A stretch of 64,000 bases of DNA from Mermis nigrescens. Lineage: Eukaryota > Nematoda > Enoplea > Mermithida > Mermithidae. The translations under genes were made by a program, and so were the position numbers. Positions 45,765-56,400 of this stretch are shown here, in pieces. The stretch is from positions 563,143 through 627,142 of the forward strand of contig JAVLUZ010000257.1 of assembly GCA_036768485.1 (NCBI GenBank). Reading direction: 5' to 3'. Under the pieces are notes generated by a model. That model saw only the letters and a program-made list of their open reading frames with translations, was not told the DNA's origin and made no database searches. Every line of letters starts with the position of its first letter. Positions within the stretch are counted from its first letter, which is position 1.

Positions 45765-46413
45765 TAGGGATGGGACTAGCACCGGCACCGGCGCCGGTGC
45801 CAATTACTAATATAGAAGAAGATATTAGCTGATTATCTTGTTTTTATTTGCAAAATAATCTTTCTAATTCTACCTTTTACTCTACTGTTGAATTATATGC
45901 AGATACATACATTAATATTTGAGTAATCAACAATAATAATTGCATTTATGCAGTGATTGCTTTAGGATTTTGATTCATCCTGTAAAAAAAGTTGTAAAAT
46001 ATTGCGAAAGTATTGCAAAAAATGGAATTCTCTGACATGACAGAATGTTATCTATTTAATTATATAGTCTTTTTGAAAACAAAATCACGAATTTTAAATT
46101 GTAAATAAGCAAAGCCTTATCAGCAGCTGGAGTCGCCACGATACTGACCTGCATGGTTAAGTGTGAGAAAGAACTTTATTATAAATTATCGTTGAATTTC
46201 ATTGATCATTTTCGAAAATTGGCCGATTTTAGTTTTACATATTTTAAAGAGAATATGTGTGAGAAATGTAGTTAGAGCATAGTTACGTACCTACTCATTA
46301 CGTCTAACAAAACATGACTGCCATTTGACCCCCTTAAATCTTTTCTCATACACAAAGTATAGCGCTACATTGGCACCGGCACCGGCAAAAAAAGCGGCCC
46401 CAGTGCACCTCTA
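45765..46413. mobile_element. hAT-like MITE with exact 8-bp duplication
   Basis: Left end TAGGGATGGGACTAGCACCGG, right end GCGGCCCCAGTGCACCTCTA, with ACCGGCACCGGC at both ends. Exact duplication CTGAGTAC at 45757-45764 and 46414-46421. Confidence 0.9.
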
Positions 46414-46587
46414 CTGAGTACACTCGAATCTTGATTATTGGATTACCTGAAAGGGAATAAAATAGTAGACTAAGATTAATTTTAACGGTATTTAGCTTAT
46501 TTCGCGAATAAATTAATATTACGTTGCATAATTCGTCAAAAAAGATTAATTTTATCTGATTTTCCTTAATTTTTTCATGCTTTTTAC

Positions 46588-48501
46588 GGTGTCACGACAA
46601 AACGTCCCCAACAAAACGTCCCCGGACAAAACGTCCCCAACAAAACGTCCCCACAACAAAACGTCCCTATGACAAAACGTCCCCGGACGAAACGTCCCCA
46701 ACAAAACGTCCCCAACCAAACGTCCCCAACAAAACGTCCCCAACAAAACGTCCCCACGACAAAACGTCCCCAACAAAACGTCCCCAGCAAAACATCCCCG
46801 ATGACAAAAATCCCTAATAAAACGTCCCAATGGCAATAGATCCTCATATATTATTTTTATGTGTTAAAAAATCAAGGAAGTAAAAGATTTAGCCAATCAG
46901 TCACCATTTTTCTATTTTCTTATAGCTTGCTCGTTTGATATTTTTCTTTCTCAGCAACGTCACAGGCTATTTTTGGTTATTTTTGCTGTTCAACTTTATG
47001 CTAATGGAGTGCATTAACTCCGCGTCGCATTTTCATCCTGGCTGGTCGAGGCACAATGGATTTCAATTCTTCATTGTTCATTTGCGTCCTTTTAATTTTA
47101 AATTTTAATTTCTTAATACTTTTAATTTTCATCCTTTTAATCCTTTTAAACCTTTTATTCCTTTTAATTTTAATACAATTACAATCGTTTTTGATTCAGA
47201 ATCGCATGCAGAATCCGATTGAAATAAGCGAAAATTTTATAAAATTTAAAGGACACTTTTGTCTCGAGTGCTTTGCGCGTGTTTTCAATGGATTTATAAC
47301 GACTTTTATTCTCTAAATACTAATTTTATAGATATTTTTCGTCTGTTTTGTATTTTCCTATTTATTTTACACTTTCAAGTTTCCTAATTTGTGATTTCGA
47401 TTTTGGTAGTTCTTTGCACATGACCTTGTCTTTTTTTCCTAACCGGTCAACCCATGTGAAGCATGTAATGGAACACTATATGTTCCTTCAGGGGTTAGTT
47501 AAACTTAGAATGGCAGCTGATTGAGCGTTAAATGGCTGCAAGCAGACATGCATGTGGGGGTTTTGGGGGTCCCCTGACTGACCATCTAGAAAAGGAGAAT
47601 AAAAAATTTTGTCGGGAAAATGATCTAAAGTGAAGGCCGGAAACGGATAAAAATTGAAAATTTTCCCCAAAGATGCTCCGAATTGACCAGAAAGTTTGTA
47701 ACAACGTACATAACTTAAAAGCTATTTTAGTGTTTATGCCACTTTTTGAGGTCATTTTGGCCCGAAAAAGCTATATTTTTGACCCCTTCCTCATACCGAC
47801 TGACCCCTCTTAGATCGTCCATGCTGTGCGTGTAGGGCTGCAAGTGAGCCTCAAAATAGTGAAATTTGTAAAAACTACGCCATTTGAGCGTTCTTAGCCT
47901 ATATTTGGTTAGAAATTTCACTATAATTCCTATTAATTCGCTCGATTTTTTCAGTTTTTATTTTTATTGACTAAATCACAAGCAGTGTCCGCATTTTTTT
48001 GCATTGTGTTCATTTATTTAAAATCACTTTTGACGCAATGTTTTTCCGAAAAATTGTGAAATTTTCAAAATTTTGCGCTAAACATCAGCAGAAATCTGGC
48101 GCCAAAATTTACAAAATTCTGATTCAAAGCGATTATAGGCTTGGATGCTTTCAATCTTTTTGATATTTTTAGATTTCTAGCATTTTTTCTAAAGCAACTG
48201 CTGACTTGTTCTTAGCAGATGAAATTAACTGTACATCGCAAGATAATTATGTTATTATAGACGTTCTACTGAGGATGTTTTGTCATTGGGGACGTTTTGC
48301 TAGGGACTTTTTGTTGCGGACGTTTTGCCATGGGGACGTTTTGTCCAGGGACGTTTTGTTGCGGGCGTTTTGTCGTGGGGATCTTTTGTCGTGAGGACGT
48401 TTTGTTGGGGACGTTTTGTCCAGGGACGTTTTGCCGTGCGGACGTTTTGTCGGGGATGTTTTGTCCGGGGACGTTTTGTTGGGGACGTTTTGTCGTAGAC
48501 C
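46588..48501. mobile_element. Foldback element with minisatellite arms and exact 8-bp duplication
   Basis: Left arm 46588-46840: GGTGTCACGACAAAACGTCC followed by about 15 units of ACAAAACGTCCCC(A/G). Right arm about 48262-48501: the inverse, about 15 units of GGGGACGTTTTGT ending GTCGTAGACC. Exact duplication CTTTTTAC at 46580-46587 and 48502-48509. The core of about 1.4 kb contains an M3 element. Structure resembles Drosophila FB/Galileo foldback elements; no transposase was recognised. Confidence 0.92.
47543..47836 (+). mobile_element. M3 short hAT-like element with exact 8-bp duplication
   Basis: Starts CAGACATGCATGTGGGGG. Exact duplication GCTGCAAG at 47535-47542 and 47837-47844. Lies inside the foldback element. 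Confidence 0.9.
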
Positions 48502-48640
48502 CTTTTTACAGGCCCCGGGGTCGGGGCCTGGCACATCTCTAGTCCAGAGTTATGCTAAAAAAAGCAAAACATCCGGCGCGAAGCGCCCAAAAATTTTGCG
48601 TCCATTAGCCTAAAAGTAAGCCAAAATCTATTCTGGATGT

Positions 48641-48890
48641 ATTTCAAATCAAAATTTAAGAATTTTCATTCTTTTCCTTTAGGGGACCCTTGTGAAAAAT
48701 ATTCGTATTTTCAAAATTTTGGGGGGACTAGTCCCCCCACAGCTACGTGCCTGATTTTCACTGATTTCGGTGTCAAAAATGATGCAGCACAAGACCTGCT
48801 TGCTCAAAATTGCCGGACAGTACCGGTCTAGCTGACCCCTCAGCGGGGGGGGGGGTAATACTCTCTCATCCCCCTATGTGCATGTGTGGT
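48641..48890 (-). mobile_element. M5 fragment joined to an M6 fragment, both inverted
   Basis: 48641-48754 ends GGACTAGTCCCCCCACAGCTACGTGCCTG-like sequence, the inverse of the M5 start. 48755-48890 carries the M6 words GCTCAAAATTGCCGGACAGT and CATCCCCCTATGTGCATGTG. Confidence 0.6.
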
Positions 48891-49097
48891 ACTATGGCGT
48901 CCTTTAAAAACTTTGGCTTACATATATTATCGTTTATCGCCAATTTTAATTAATTCTGAAGAAAATTTTAATTTTTGTCCATTGTAGGCCCTCGTTTTGC
49001 GCCATTTTTCCCACATTATTCTCCATCTTTTCGTATCGAGGAGGTAGTTAATTAGAGCTTAACATATTTGCTTCGCTAGCACGTGTCCACTGTTGAG

Positions 49098-49315
49098 TGC
49101 GGTTTGAGGTTCTGAGTCTGACCTCCCGGAATGGAATGTTGGGAAATGAAGGCGAAAATTAAACATTCCTTCAAATCAGAAACTGTGTAAAAACGTGTTT
49201 TAACGCTATTTTAGCATTTATACCAGTTTTCCAGGTCATTTCGGCCCAAAATAGCTTCATTTTTGGCTTTTTCCTGTCCGGCTGACTCCATCCAATTTGG
49301 TCACACAGTGCATCT
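49098..49315 (+). mobile_element. M3 relic
   Basis: Retains GAAATGAAGGCGAAAA, CAGAAACTGTGTAAAAACG and TACCAGTTTTCCAGGTCATTT of the M3 family; the ends are lost. Confidence 0.5.
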
Positions 49316-49496
49316 ATTCCCATGGCTACCCTCAGAGACCCTACGCAACATCCGTTGAATTTTTCGTTTTTTGCAAATTGTTTTGAAATCGAAAAGATTC
49401 AACTCTTTGTCACAGGAAACCATTTTTAAATCCGAATAACTTTTCCTTAATTTAATAATGTTATGAAACAATTTCCATTCGTCTCCATTCGCATAA

Positions 49497-49988
49497 ATGC
49501 GTCCGCTATTCACAACAACACGTTTTATTAAGAAACTGACAATCCAACGATTTGAGTCCAGAAAAACTGAATTGGAGACCCAGGTAAAACGTTTCAAAAT
49601 TCAATGCCTGATTGACTCTGGCAAGTTGAACGCTAGAACCCTGATCGAAACCTTTGAAACTGATGTTTTGAAGAAACAATGGACCGATCAGGATCGAATG
49701 AAATTTTGGCGTAATTTGAGCTCAAAACAGCCGTTAATCGTTGAATTGTCGAAGCAACGTTCATGGGTACGCACCAAGGTGGCGGAAATTGTTGGGAATT
49801 TGTACGACAAACTTTCGGGCGAAATCCACCTGCATACAATTAAGCCGGACCGACAGCTCCTGCTTAATAAGGATCAATTATCGGACGACGAACTGACAGT
49901 GTTGTCTAACATTGGACTACTGATGCCTTTGAAAATTATCGTTATACCGGTCAGCAAAAAAGAAATTCAGGACGGCGAAGGTGATTGA
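49497..49988 (+). CDS. Unrecognised 163-codon ORF, possible gene or terminal exon
   Basis: Opens at ATG 49497, directly after an in-frame TAA, and ends TGA at 49986-49988. Base composition is distinctly more balanced than the flanks, and the product reads like a real soluble protein. Residues 11-35 (KKLTIQRFESRKTELETQ) suggest a basic coiled coil; the middle is mixed charged (KQWTDQDRMKFWRNLSS); the end (SDDELTVLSNIGLLMPLKI) is followed by an acidic tail. No family was recognised. A possible acceptor (ttttattaag) at about 49531 is in phase 0 with the frame, so it could be the last exon of a larger gene, perhaps the coiled-coil gene at 26.6-28.0 kb. It could also be a domesticated or viral fragment; I cannot decide. 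Confidence 0.5.
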   Translation: MRPLFTTTRFIKKLTIQRFESRKTELETQVKRFKIQCLIDSGKLNARTLIETFETDVLKKQWTDQDRMKFWRNLSSKQPLIVELSKQRSWVRTKVAEIVGNLYDKLSGEIHLHTIKPDRQLLLNKDQLSDDELTVLSNIGLLMPLKIIVIPVSKKEIQDGEGD

Positions 49989-50127
49989 TTGTTTATTCTT
50001 TTTGGCAATTCGGTCACGTTGCTGCCATAGCTGGGCGTGGGGGGTTTGGAGCAGTGGCGGATTTAGAGGAGGCGGCCCTCGCACCCCCAGACCTTAGGCT
50101 GAGGAGCCGCCCACCTGTGGTCGCTGC

Positions 50128-50301
50128 CGTACATGTAACGGCTTAATATTTTGGGAGCGAAGTCCGCAGCCATTTTTACCGTTAGGGGTAAATCAACTCC
50201 AATTTTCGGTTAAAAATGCCGAAGGGGGTCAAAAATTTTCTGGCTCGGGGAGGATGGGGGACAGCCGACTTTGGGTGGGGGATCCCCCTGTCACGAGTAT
50301 G
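50128..50301 (-). mobile_element. M2 element, inverted, short copy
   Basis: Starts CGTACATGTAACGGC and ends CCCCCTGTCACGAGTATG. Flanks GTCGCTGC (50120-50127) and GTCGCCGC (50302-50309) match 7/8. Confidence 0.8.
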
Positions 50302-50408
50302 GTCGCCGCTGCCCCCGTAATGTGTACGACCCAGCCTGGAATCGATACAACCCGACATCGAATTTTCGGCATGTTTTTGGCATTTACGCTATTTGAATGC
50401 TACCGAAA

Positions 50409-50665
50409 CAGAGGTGGGCAGCATCAAAGTTCTGGAGGGTGCGAAAATTTTTAAAAGTCAAATTTTTGTCCTCAAAAACGATGCTATGGCGGAAAAAACA
50501 CCATTTTTGAACGTATCTCGCCAAGCTCTATCGATTTGCATCAGAAAACCCTTAAAAAGCTTAAAAAATGAAATTCTGGGGGGGGTACTGTCGGAAATTT
50601 GCCATTTCTTGTCGGGTATTTTGTCTTCTGGGGGTGCATACCCCTAACCCCCACGTCCAGGTATG
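50409..50665 (-). mobile_element. M1 element with exact 8-bp duplication
   Basis: Starts CAGAGGTGGGCAGC and ends CACGTCCAGGTATG. Exact duplication TACCGAAA at 50401-50408 and 50666-50673. Confidence 0.94.
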
Positions 50666-50673
50666 TACCGAAA

Positions 50674-51380
50674 CTGTATTCACGTGTAACGGCTCAAAAT
50701 TTGGGGTCCGACGGGGCCACCCACTCATTTTAAGTTACATTAATGGTAAGCGACCTTTAATTTTTCGCCAAATGCGAAATTTGTTTTCAAAACTCAAGAG
50801 CTCAAGAATTTCCTGGATTGGCGTGCAAGGGGAGCAACAAACTTCAGGTAGGGGGCATAGATGGAATTTTGAGCAATTAGATAGCTTAAACGCTTTAAAA
50901 GACATTTTCCCCAGTTTTCATAAAACTTTTGAAATCTTTTGAAAAATCGTTAATTCTGGGGGTTTCGAGCCATTACATGTATCTATAAGGGTTTAAACTT
51001 TAAAGCGAATTTTTTCGCCTCGACATAATACGCAACTAGAACATCTTTTTCTGTTTCTGACGATGTTCTACTGAAGCATAAAGAAAATAAAAAAGATGTG
51101 ATAAAATCAACAAATCGCAGAGAACATGATTAAAAAACGAGTATATTCTGCGAACTGTGAAGCGCTGAAAATTTTATCCTTTAAAGCAATGATGAGGTAT
51201 TAAATAAAAACGCTTAAAACTACACCTTTTGTGCGAATTTTGGGAAATTGCAAAACGCGTCCCTGGGGGAGAGAAAACTTTCTGGGGACCCAACCCAGTC
51301 CCGTCGTGTATTGCTATTTCTACTGAATACATGCAAACACGGTAGGCAGGCCCGTAGCCAGGATCCGGCCAAGGGGGGAC
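50674..51380. other. No gene recognised
   Basis: AT-rich sequence. A stretch near 51040-51165 resembles the GACGATGTTCTA..AAGCATAAA portion of M4 but cannot be delimited. Confidence 0.4.
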
Positions 51381-51652
51381 CATACCTGGGCGTGGGGGAG
51401 GGGGTTTGGGGGTGTACACCCCCTCCCCCGAGAAGGCAAAATACCCAACAAGAAATGGCAAATTTTGGACTATACCCCCCAGAATTTTATTTTTTTAAAA
51501 TTTTTTGCTTTTTTGATGCCAATCGATAGAGCTCAACAAGATACATTAAAAAATGATGTTTTTTTCGCCATAGCACCATTTTTAAGGCCAAAAATTTGAC
51601 TTTTAAAAATTTTCGCACCCCTTCCCCCAGAATCTTGGTGCTGCCCAGGTAT
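51381..51652 (+). mobile_element. M1 element
   Basis: Starts CATACCTGGGCGTGGGGG and ends GGTGCTGCCCAGGTAT. The interior matches the other M1 copies. The target duplication is not clean because the flanks are G-rich (AAGGGGGGAC / AAGGGGCGGAC). Confidence 0.8.
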
Positions 51653-52688
51653 TAAGGGGCGGACCCAACATAAAATGGTCTATATCTCGGGAAATTCGCC
51701 GGGATAGCTCGCAAAAAGCGCATTTTTCGACGTTTCTCAACACGCTCTATCAACTAGCATAAAACAATTCAAACTTTAAAAAAAATTTTTTTACTGAAAA
51801 AAGCTATGTAAAAATTGTCAATTTTTGGCCGCGCTCGAGCCAAAATGATGGAAAATAGTCCATAAAAATTGAAGATTTCAAGGCAAAGACGTTCAATTTT
51901 TCCATCTTTCCGTGCATTATCTTACCTTTCAAAAATTTCTTTTCGGCCAAGAGGGGGCGGCCGCCCCCCGCCCCCCTTAAATACGGCCCTGATGGTAGGG
52001 TATGGTGGAGGCATCCCCTAATAGGACTTTTTGGATATTTTTCTTATTATACAAGATACACCCCCTCAGGCGTTTTTGGACCAAGAGCAATTGCATGAAA
52101 ACCATGAGACATTTTTCTATAATTATTTTGCATAAATTTAACTTTAGTTTTTGTATAGATGCGCAATGTCAGGTTGGTCAGGGATGGGTAAAATCGAGAT
52201 TTTGGAGACAGGTAGGGGTAAAATCCGGTACCTACCTTAATTACAACAAATTGAGTTTTTGGCAATTTTTAGGTCGAAATTGTTTGAAAATATTCAGTTT
52301 TTTGCTCAGATTGTTCGACAGTACCCAAGTTTCGGATCCTTCAGCAGGTTGATTCATACCCGCCGCTCACCCTTGCCCCCTTATATACTTTCAAGAGTAT
52401 ACCCCTCTGTTCTTATTTTTTTGCGTCGTTTGTCTAAAGTTATCGGATTACATTTTTTATGCGTCATACCAGCGTCATTGAATTAACTTCGTTATTTTAG
52501 ACGACGAAACGTGGTACGCGTGACTTCTTATTTGCAATGTGTTATTTGGCGTTTACGTAGTAAAATTATTTTACCGCGCGTGGATGGATATTTTTTGAGC
52601 GCGAATCTACCCATTGTGGTCTCACAGCTCCTAAAAGCGAGGCTGACACAGACTGCTCGAGCTCAAATTTGAAACCCTCATGACGTGC
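51653..52688. other. No gene recognised
   Basis: Contains an M1-like interior stretch near 51700-51800 (CGACGTTTCTCAACACGCTC) and otherwise unrecognised sequence. Confidence 0.4.
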
Positions 52689-52988
52689 GATATGTACAGT
52701 ACCAAACACAACTAACGACCACAACCCGCAACTCTTCCACCGGTTGTTTGGTTGCCAACCGGATGGGCACCCGGTTGCTTATTTCCATGTAACACAACTT
52801 CCCACACCCAGTTGGCGGATGATCAAAAGAAGAATTTCATTGAGCGATGTGCCGACCCAACCAGTTGCCTGGCAACCGGGTGTGAACAGATGTCTAGCCG
52901 GTTGCGCCCAGACCTAAAAAATGGTTGGCAACTGGATGCGTTCCAACCGAACGTTTATCGTTAGTTGTGTTCTTGACTGTATGTACAT
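52689..52988. mobile_element. MITE with AACACAACTAACGA terminal repeats
   Basis: The inner terminal repeat AACACAACTAACGA (52705) and its inverse (52958-52971) are perfect; outer ATATGTACA words extend the pairing imperfectly. The interior is rich in CCGGTTG/CAACCGG words in both orientations. No target duplication was assigned. Confidence 0.7.
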
Positions 52989-53327
52989 ATAGCCAATCGG
53001 ATAAACGCCCTTTAACGATTTCATACTACTTGTTATCACCTTACTGTAGAAAATTCTTATTTATTTCGAAACAGACTACATATAGGTATGTCTTGCGCAT
53101 TCCTTACTTGTCGAAATTTCTCTATTGCAAGACAGGGCTGTCTAAACTACAGAATAGAATAGAAACTTTTGAGATTAGATTAACAGGCTATTCTCTTGCA
53201 AGCCTAGAGGAATACCTGGTTCTCGTATAAGTTACTTACTGTAACATTGAAAATAGACATAATGCAGTGTGAATTCATCACTCCCTAGTTTTGCTATTTC
53301 ATCGATCGCTAATTAGGGCCAGCCAAC

Positions 53328-53333
53328 ATGAAG
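53328..53333 (+). CDS. RPS6: Candidate RPS6 first coding exon (ATG AAG)
   Basis: The RPS6 exon at 59640 begins at residue 3, so an upstream exon must supply Met-Lys. CCAACATGAAG followed by GTCTGA at 53334 would do so with a reasonable start context and phase 0, and it lies in a short gap between transposons. The donor is weak and the implied intron is 6.3 kb, so this is only a candidate. Confidence 0.25.
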
Positions 53334-53810
53334 GTCTGATTTAAATCTCATATTTTTCGTTTATCGTTTTAGTCTAAGATTTTAGTTATATCTAAATCTA
53401 AGTAATTATCCTTTTTCTTCCGACCGAATTTACATGGGTAGGAGGAGTAGAGATGAAAATCGGGTTGGATCTTTCGACGCGAACCCGACCCGCGTAGCCA
53501 AAAGGTTTATTCCGCCCAACCCAACTTGCAAACTTAAGCATCTGCCCGACCTGATCCGCAAAAACCCGCATATCTTTTGTGTAGCTAATCTAGGCGGATG
53601 CGACCCGCAACCCGATGATTTGCCCGACCCGACTCACACTGGCGTGCATAGACAGTGGGGTATTAGTGTAGCTGGTTGACACCTACCCTTAAGCATTGGA
53701 CGTGTTATAAGATATACCAAGGTATAGCGTTTGATCACACTTTTTTCCTAGGTTTTCGCATGCGCTGATTTCATTGGTAACATTTAAAATAACTTTCGGT
53801 CACTAGAATT

Positions 53811-53868
53811 CGACCCTTAGACCTCTCGCTCTTCAGCGCAACGCGTTCACCACTCGACTACGCCGCCT
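53811..53868 (-). other. tRNA-derived segment (pseudo-tRNA or SINE head)
   Basis: Read on the minus strand: GGCGGCGTAGTCGAGTGGTG..CGCGTTGCGCTGAAGAGC, then GGGTCGAATTC. These resemble a tRNA acceptor 5' strand, an A box (TAGTCGAGTGGT) and a B box (GGTTCGAATCC with changes). The 3' acceptor strand does not pair well, so it is not called a functional tRNA. Confidence 0.55.
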
Positions 53869-53971
53869 GATTATGAGAAAAAGTAACGAAGTTATAAGTG
53901 AACCATTTATGTTTACCACGTCTCATAAGCAACGGATTAGGGATGTTCCGTGGACTGCTTGAGGATTCAGA

Positions 53972-54084
53972 TTGGTGCCAGACATGGGCTAAGCCTAAGG
54001 CAGAAATGGGGCAAAAATTGCTCTCGCTCGCTCCGCAATTTTTGCCCCATTTAACCTCAGGCTTAGCCCATGCGCTGGCACCAA
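53972..54084. repeat. Inner palindrome of the foldback element
   Basis: TTGGTGCCAG..ATGGGCTAAGCCT..ATGGGGCAAAAATTG on the left is mirrored by CAATTTTTGCCCCAT..AGGCTTAGCCCAT..CTGGCACCAA on the right, with a loop of about 12 bp. Confidence 0.9.
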
Positions 54085-54469
54085 TTTGAATGCACATGCT
54101 AAGCCTAAGCCTAAAATATTGGTGAGATGAGCTAATGTAAAAGCTACGGCATCAGAATTAACCCAAGAGAAAACTCTCACCTTATCATGCTTAGGTGTAG
54201 GTATTTTACTCGCTTATCCGCGTATATTCGCTGTCTAAAAATGTCACCAATGAAATCAGCACATGCGAAAACCTAAGAGTGCCATGACCAAGCGCTATTG
54301 TGCACCTCGGTATATCTTATAACATGTCCAATGGTTAAGGGTAGGTGTCAACCAGCTACACTAATACCATGGGGAATTTCCCCCCTGGGAAAAATTGTGA
54401 CATGTTTAAAAAAACTGAGCAATATGGTTGCTTGATGCAGTTCTGCATCGCAAAATTGGAAAATTCGGC

Positions 54470-55200
54470 GCTTCAGCGCCGATTTCTTCCATTATTTTGT
54501 AGTTTCTATCATTTTATTGCTGAAAAAGTCAAAAAATTGGAGCGGGATTCATGGAGCTTTCTCACATTTTTCATTTTTACCAAAAACCCTGTTTTTTCCA
54601 TGTTTTGAGTCAAAATCTTCAACTCTGATGTTGAAAAAAGGCGCGGAAACATGATAAAAATTTTCAAAAAATTTAAAAAAATTTTCATCTTTTTATGTGT
54701 TTTTTCTGTTATTTTTCAACATTTTCTTGAAAATTCATTCCTAAAATAGACTTAAACAACTTTTTTGCATTGCCTCTACCTTAAGTTACATACAACTATT
54801 TGAAGATTCAAACAGCGGAATGCAGAATCACATTTAGATAACCCAATTTACGTCGACCTAAGCATCTAAACATCGACCTAAGCAACTATACATCGACCTA
54901 AGCATCTAAACACCGACCTAAGCGGGAGCGACCTTGACCTAAGCAGCCTAAAACACCTTCTCCAATATACTAAGCCTAAGCCTAAACCTAATATAAGCAG
55001 AAACTTAAATTTTCATGTATCTTATCGAATTAAACGAAGAAATGCAAAAAATTTAAATTTTTTCAGATTAGGTTTAAACAGCTTTCCGCGCCTTTTTTCC
55101 AACTTTCTACATCCATCTGAACCTCCTAGCATCATTTTCAAGTCTTATTGTTCAACTTCTCCAGATGTGAGAAATCTCCAATCGTGCCATTGGAGCTTTG
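54470..55200. repeat. hAT-associated repeat block
   Basis: Shares with 15.0-16.2 kb and 18.4-19.2 kb the order: hairpin (CGGCGCTTCAGCGCCG at 54468), TTTGAAGATTCAAACAGCGG, CGACCTAAGCATCTAAACAT minisatellite (54855-54925), ACTAAGCCTAAGCCTAA, CTTTCCGCGCCTTTTTTC. A third copy of the same internal module. Confidence 0.75.
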
Positions 55201-55421
55201 CGAGCAGAAGGATCAATTTATTCGTCAAAAAGGTAGAAAATTTTTATAAAAAAATTAATTTTTTAATGGCTTAAATCGTGCAGAATGATGTGAAAAGCTC
55301 AAAAAACACGTTATTTAACGGCCCGCCCGTTTTTTACGTGTTTTTAGGGCGAAAAAATTTTTTGGGAATTCCCTCCCCTGGCGAAAATCCTGGCTACGCT
55401 TATGCCGACTCGGGTTGGGTT

Positions 55422-55692
55422 CACACCTGGGCGTGGGGGGGGTTTGGGGGGTATGCACCCCCCCAGAAACCAAAATACCCCTTCCCCCAGAAATCAAAAT
55501 ACCCCCCCCCAGAATTCAATTTTTGAAAATTTTTTTCGTCTTTTTCGCAATTTTTTGATGCCAATGGATAGTGCTTGATGAGAAACGTCGAAAAATGGTG
55601 TTTTTATCGCCATACCACCATTTTTAAGGCCATTTTTCGACCTTCAAAAAAATCTTGCACCCCCCCTAGAATTTTCTTGCTGCACACGTATG
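55422..55692 (+). mobile_element. M1 element with exact 8-bp duplication
   Basis: Starts CACACCTGGGCGTGGGG and ends CTGCACACGTATG. Exact duplication GTTGGGTT at 55414-55421 and 55693-55700. Confidence 0.95.
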
Positions 55693-55728
55693 GTTGGGTT
55701 GTTGTCGGGCCCCGACTTTTCATCTCTA

Positions 55729-55860
55729 GGTAGGAGGCAACGTTTTTTCCCAGTGATTTGGTTGACAAAATGGACATTGTACCAGACCCAAAAATTTTTT
55801 CCACTTTTTCCATCTATTTTCCACCTTTTTGGGAGGTCTAAAACGTCAAAAATACAGCGC
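55729..55860 (-). pseudogene. hAT transposase 5' fragment, inverted
   Basis: The inverse of 17225-17345: the same GACCTC..AAAACGT..TTTTTCCA upstream stretch, GTCTGGT..AATGTC and a start resembling the 17313 protein (LSTKSLGKN versus MSTKLLGKNG). Cut off by the element ending at 55728. Confidence 0.6.
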
Positions 55861-56400
55861 CTGTGATGAAAAATCGGTCTTTTTAAGCTCAAAATCTTCG
55901 AATAGCGGTGTTTAATGCCCTTTTTGTAAAAAATTTCGCGCTCTACTTGAAATTTATCACGATCAGAATACGTTCTCTGTTGAAATTTGAATTCCCTTCC
56001 TTCAGAAAAGCTTTTTCTCAGTTCTGAAGTTGTTGACAGTAAAAGCTCCATACTTAATTTGTCTTTATGTGGCGCGAAGCACCAGAAAATGCTGGAATTT
56101 TATTTATTTAAAGCGCATTTTTTCGCATTATAAAAATAGGGCACTTCTGGAGTTTAGGTGGTACGGAAAAAATTTTTTCAAATCTTCTTGTAATTTGATG
56201 AAACATAGTCAATTCACACACGCTGATCACGAATATGACATCCATTTTTAAAGCAGACTAGTAAGTTTCGAAAAATTTGAATTATATTTTTTTCGGAATC
56301 TTTGATTTTTTTTCAGTTTTACCTATCATTTTTTAAGAGTAAAGGTCAATTTTTATGCTTTGATCAGAAATACCTATCACATCCACTTAGGATAAAGATT
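55861..56400. other. No gene recognised
   Basis: AT-rich sequence with a degenerate palindrome TGGCGCGAAGCACCA at about 56069. Confidence 0.4.

Larger units (their letters stand above)
44516..48541. mobile_element. Possible hAT-like element split by two insertions
   Basis: The left end TAGAGATGTGCTGGGGCC and the right end GGGGCCTGGCACATCTCTA are inverse-related and near GCCGGGACCGGGACC / GGCCCCGGGGTCGGGG blocks. Elements at 45765-46413 and 46588-48501 lie inside. The 8-mers outside the ends (GGTGAAAG, GTCCAGAG) do not match, so pairing of these ends is tentative. Confidence 0.4.
53659..54368. mobile_element. Foldback element with a tRNA-like segment
   Basis: Outer inverted repeats GGTATTAGTGTAGCTGG / CCAGCTACACTAATACC extend about 130 bp through ACACCTACCCTTAA and GTGTTATAAGATATACC. 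Inside are a tRNA-like stretch and a second perfect-looking palindrome (53972-54084). Confidence 0.8.
53445..55728. mobile_element. hAT-like element with GGTAGGAG duplication
   Basis: Ends (GAG)TAGAGATGAAAATCGGG and CCGACTTTTCATCTCTA, with CCCGACCCGC words near the left end and CGGGCCCCGAC near the right. GGTAGGAG occurs at 53437-53444 and 55729-55736; the left copy is separated from TAGAGATG by GAG. Contains the foldback element at 53659-54368 and an M1 element. Confidence 0.7.

Noticed and set aside
47056..47316. Hydrophobic 86-codon frame as a membrane protein
   Set aside because: It derives from TTTTAAT-type low-complexity sequence inside the foldback element core.
53811..53868. Functional tRNA gene on the minus strand
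   Set aside because: A and B boxes are recognisable, but the 5' and 3' acceptor strands do not pair and the anticodon arm is unconvincing.
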